Positions 12,828-13,626 of a DNA stretch of 13,626 bases are shown one piece after another (position 1 is the stretch's first letter; each line of letters begins with the position of its first letter). The notes under the pieces are model-generated. The model did no database searches, was not told the origin of the DNA, and saw nothing but the letters and a program-made list of their open reading frames with translations. The DNA comes from Candidatus Methanomethylophilaceae archaeon. Its GTDB lineage: Archaea > Thermoplasmatota > Thermoplasmata > Methanomassiliicoccales > Methanomethylophilaceae. The stretch covers positions 1 to 13,626 of the forward strand of contig JAEDJU010000025.1 of assembly GCA_016296195.1 (NCBI GenBank), read 5' to 3'. Position numbers and translations under genes: made by a program.

Positions 12828-12910
12828 GCGGGAGTAGCCGAGTTGGCCAAAGGCGCAGGACTTAAGATCCTGTTCTTAGTGATTCGTGGGTTCGAATCCC
12901 TCCTCCCGCA
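12828..12910 (+). tRNA. tRNA-Leu(UAA)
   Basis: This 83-nt class II tRNA has acceptor stem GCGGGAG/CTCCCGC, a D arm beginning GCCGAGTTGGCC, anticodon arm CAGGA-CTTAAGA-TCCTG with anticodon TAA, a long variable arm (TTCTTAGTGATTC region) and a T arm GTGGG-TTCGAAT-CCCTC. The discriminator is A; CCA is not encoded, as CCT follows. Confidence 0.94.
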
Positions 12911-13118
12911 CCTTCTGTTTCCGATATCACCGTCTCTATGTCCGTTTATTTCAGTTGGACATATGGATAAAAATCTCCACGTCAACTGTACATTCGATAT
13001 CGTTTTTATCGAAATTACTCTATAATTATTCAACAAAATCATGATTAAATAGTGGTTTTCGTGTTCATTTGTCTAGTCATTCAAAAAATAATTAGATGAA
13101 TGTCAAGGATGTATACAA
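12911..13118. promoter_or_regulatory. AT-rich palindromic promoter region of the methylamine corrinoid gene
   Basis: This 208-bp spacer is clearly richer in A and T than its neighbours. It contains CGATATCG (12995-13002) inside an inverted repeat TTCGAT/ATCGAA (12993-12998 and 13008-13013), and the perfect palindrome AATCATGATT (13037-13046). TATA candidates are centred near 13049 and 13090; the latter fits a nearly leaderless start at 13119, the former a leader of about 45 nt with an AAGGAT ribosome match. Methylamine genes are typically substrate-regulated, so operators are expected here. Confidence 0.45.
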
Positions 13119-13626
13119 ATGCCGTTCGAAAGCGAAACCAAGAGCCTGCACGATGCGCTCGTCTCGTGCAAGGTACCCGATATCAAGACCGCTGTCGAGT
13201 CCGCCCACGCCGCAGGGATGCCCGCAAACGACATCATCGATGTCCTCGGGAACTCCATGTCCGAGGTCGGTGTCCTCTTCGAGAGGGGGAAGCTGTTCCT
13301 GCCCCATGTCCTGAGCGCCGCCAACGGTATGAAGGCCGCCATGGACCTCCTCGGACCCGAGATGGCAGCATCCTCTGGAGATGCCAAGGCCGCGGCCGCA
13401 GTCGTCATGGGTACCGTCGAGGGTGATGTGCACGACATCGGCAAGTCCATCTGCTCCACCATGCTCCAGTGCGCCGGATTCGAGGTCCACGATCTCGGAA
13501 GGGATGTTCCCAAGCAGAAGTTCCTGGACGAGGTCGCAGGTGGTTGCTCCTTCTGCGGTATGTCCGCACTCATGACCACCACCATGACCGTCCAGAAGGA
13601 CGTTATCGAGATGATGAAGGCCGCCG
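13119..13626 (+). CDS. Methylamine-type corrinoid protein (MtmC/MtbC/MttC family), 3' end outside window
   Basis: The first 169 residues are present. This cytoplasmic protein carries a methyl group on its corrinoid cobalt, moving it from a methylamine methyltransferase to MtbA and then coenzyme M. An N-terminal helical cap domain (about 5-85, with LFLPHVLSAANGM) is followed by the flavodoxin-like corrinoid domain (from about 92). GTVEGDVHDIGKS (98-110) carries the axial histidine H105 in the DxHxxG motif, and SALMTTTM (149-156) is the family's next signature. FLPHVL and LGRDVP look closest to MtmC (monomethylamine), but MttC shares parts of these, so the subtype is left open. The partner methyltransferase, normally with an in-frame amber pyrrolysine codon, would be sought just beyond the edge. 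The start is ATG 13119, with a weak AAGGAT 8-10 nt upstream. Confidence 0.92.
   Translation, partial: MPFESETKSLHDALVSCKVPDIKTAVESAHAAGMPANDIIDVLGNSMSEVGVLFERGKLFLPHVLSAANGMKAAMDLLGPEMAASSGDAKAAAAVVMGTVEGDVHDIGKSICSTMLQCAGFEVHDLGRDVPKQKFLDEVAGGCSFCGMSALMTTTMTVQKDVIEMMKAA

Overview
The window looks like the chromosome of a methylotrophic methanogenic archaeon of the order Methanomassiliicoccales, probably the gut-associated Methanomethylophilaceae. The evidence is an archaeal information-processing set (aIF5A with its hypusine site, Nop5, RtcA, archaeal ArfC), archaeal TATA boxes 26-29 nt before most lead genes and tRNAs, and a methylamine-type corrinoid protein at the right edge. None of the 14 stop codons seen is TAG (13 TGA, 1 TAA), as expected where amber is reserved for pyrrolysine. 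The lineage call is inference; no rRNA is present.

Left part (1-4047, minus strand). An aIF5A-agmatinase (speB) pair makes and uses polyamine-linked products. Upstream, a tight mtnA - class II aldolase - nop5 operon joins methylthioribose-phosphate salvage to the box C/D RNP scaffold. Between eif5A and nop5 lies a 377-bp spacer with three TATA boxes, several hairpins and four copies of a TATCGCAA box. A divergent gene (4250-5014, +) encodes a winged-helix regulator with a ligand-binding-like C-terminus. It shares with mtnA a 203-bp spacer that holds a 27-bp alternating purine-pyrimidine inverted repeat.

Middle part (5023-8885). An rtcA-arfC operon (RNA 3'-phosphate cyclase, riboflavin/deazaflavin-type pyrimidine reductase) is followed by tRNA-Gly(CCC) on the minus strand, then tRNA-Val(UAC) and tRNA-Val(CAC) on the plus strand. 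Next is a plus-strand aldehyde-dehydrogenase-fold protein that has lost the usual catalytic cysteine and the C-terminal signature.

Right part (8886-12742, minus strand). Six co-directional genes are: a zinc-ribbon protein, a 101-aa helical protein, a double-ACT-domain protein, a CdhD-like barrel, a CdhE-like barrel and a degenerate radical-SAM-like barrel with no CxxxCxxC. The two barrels resemble the small and large subunits of the corrinoid iron-sulfur protein of acetyl-CoA synthase, but both are cut down to the TIM barrel: the iron-sulfur and corrinoid domains are gone. This set is the strongest candidate for an undescribed system, perhaps an ACT-regulated methyl-transfer module that borrows a corrinoid protein in trans, but its function is unproven.

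The window closes with tRNA-Leu(UAA) and, after an AT-rich spacer rich in palindromes, the start of a methylamine corrinoid protein gene. Lead genes tend to look leaderless, whereas genes inside operons carry Shine-Dalgarno sites that overlap the preceding stop codon.
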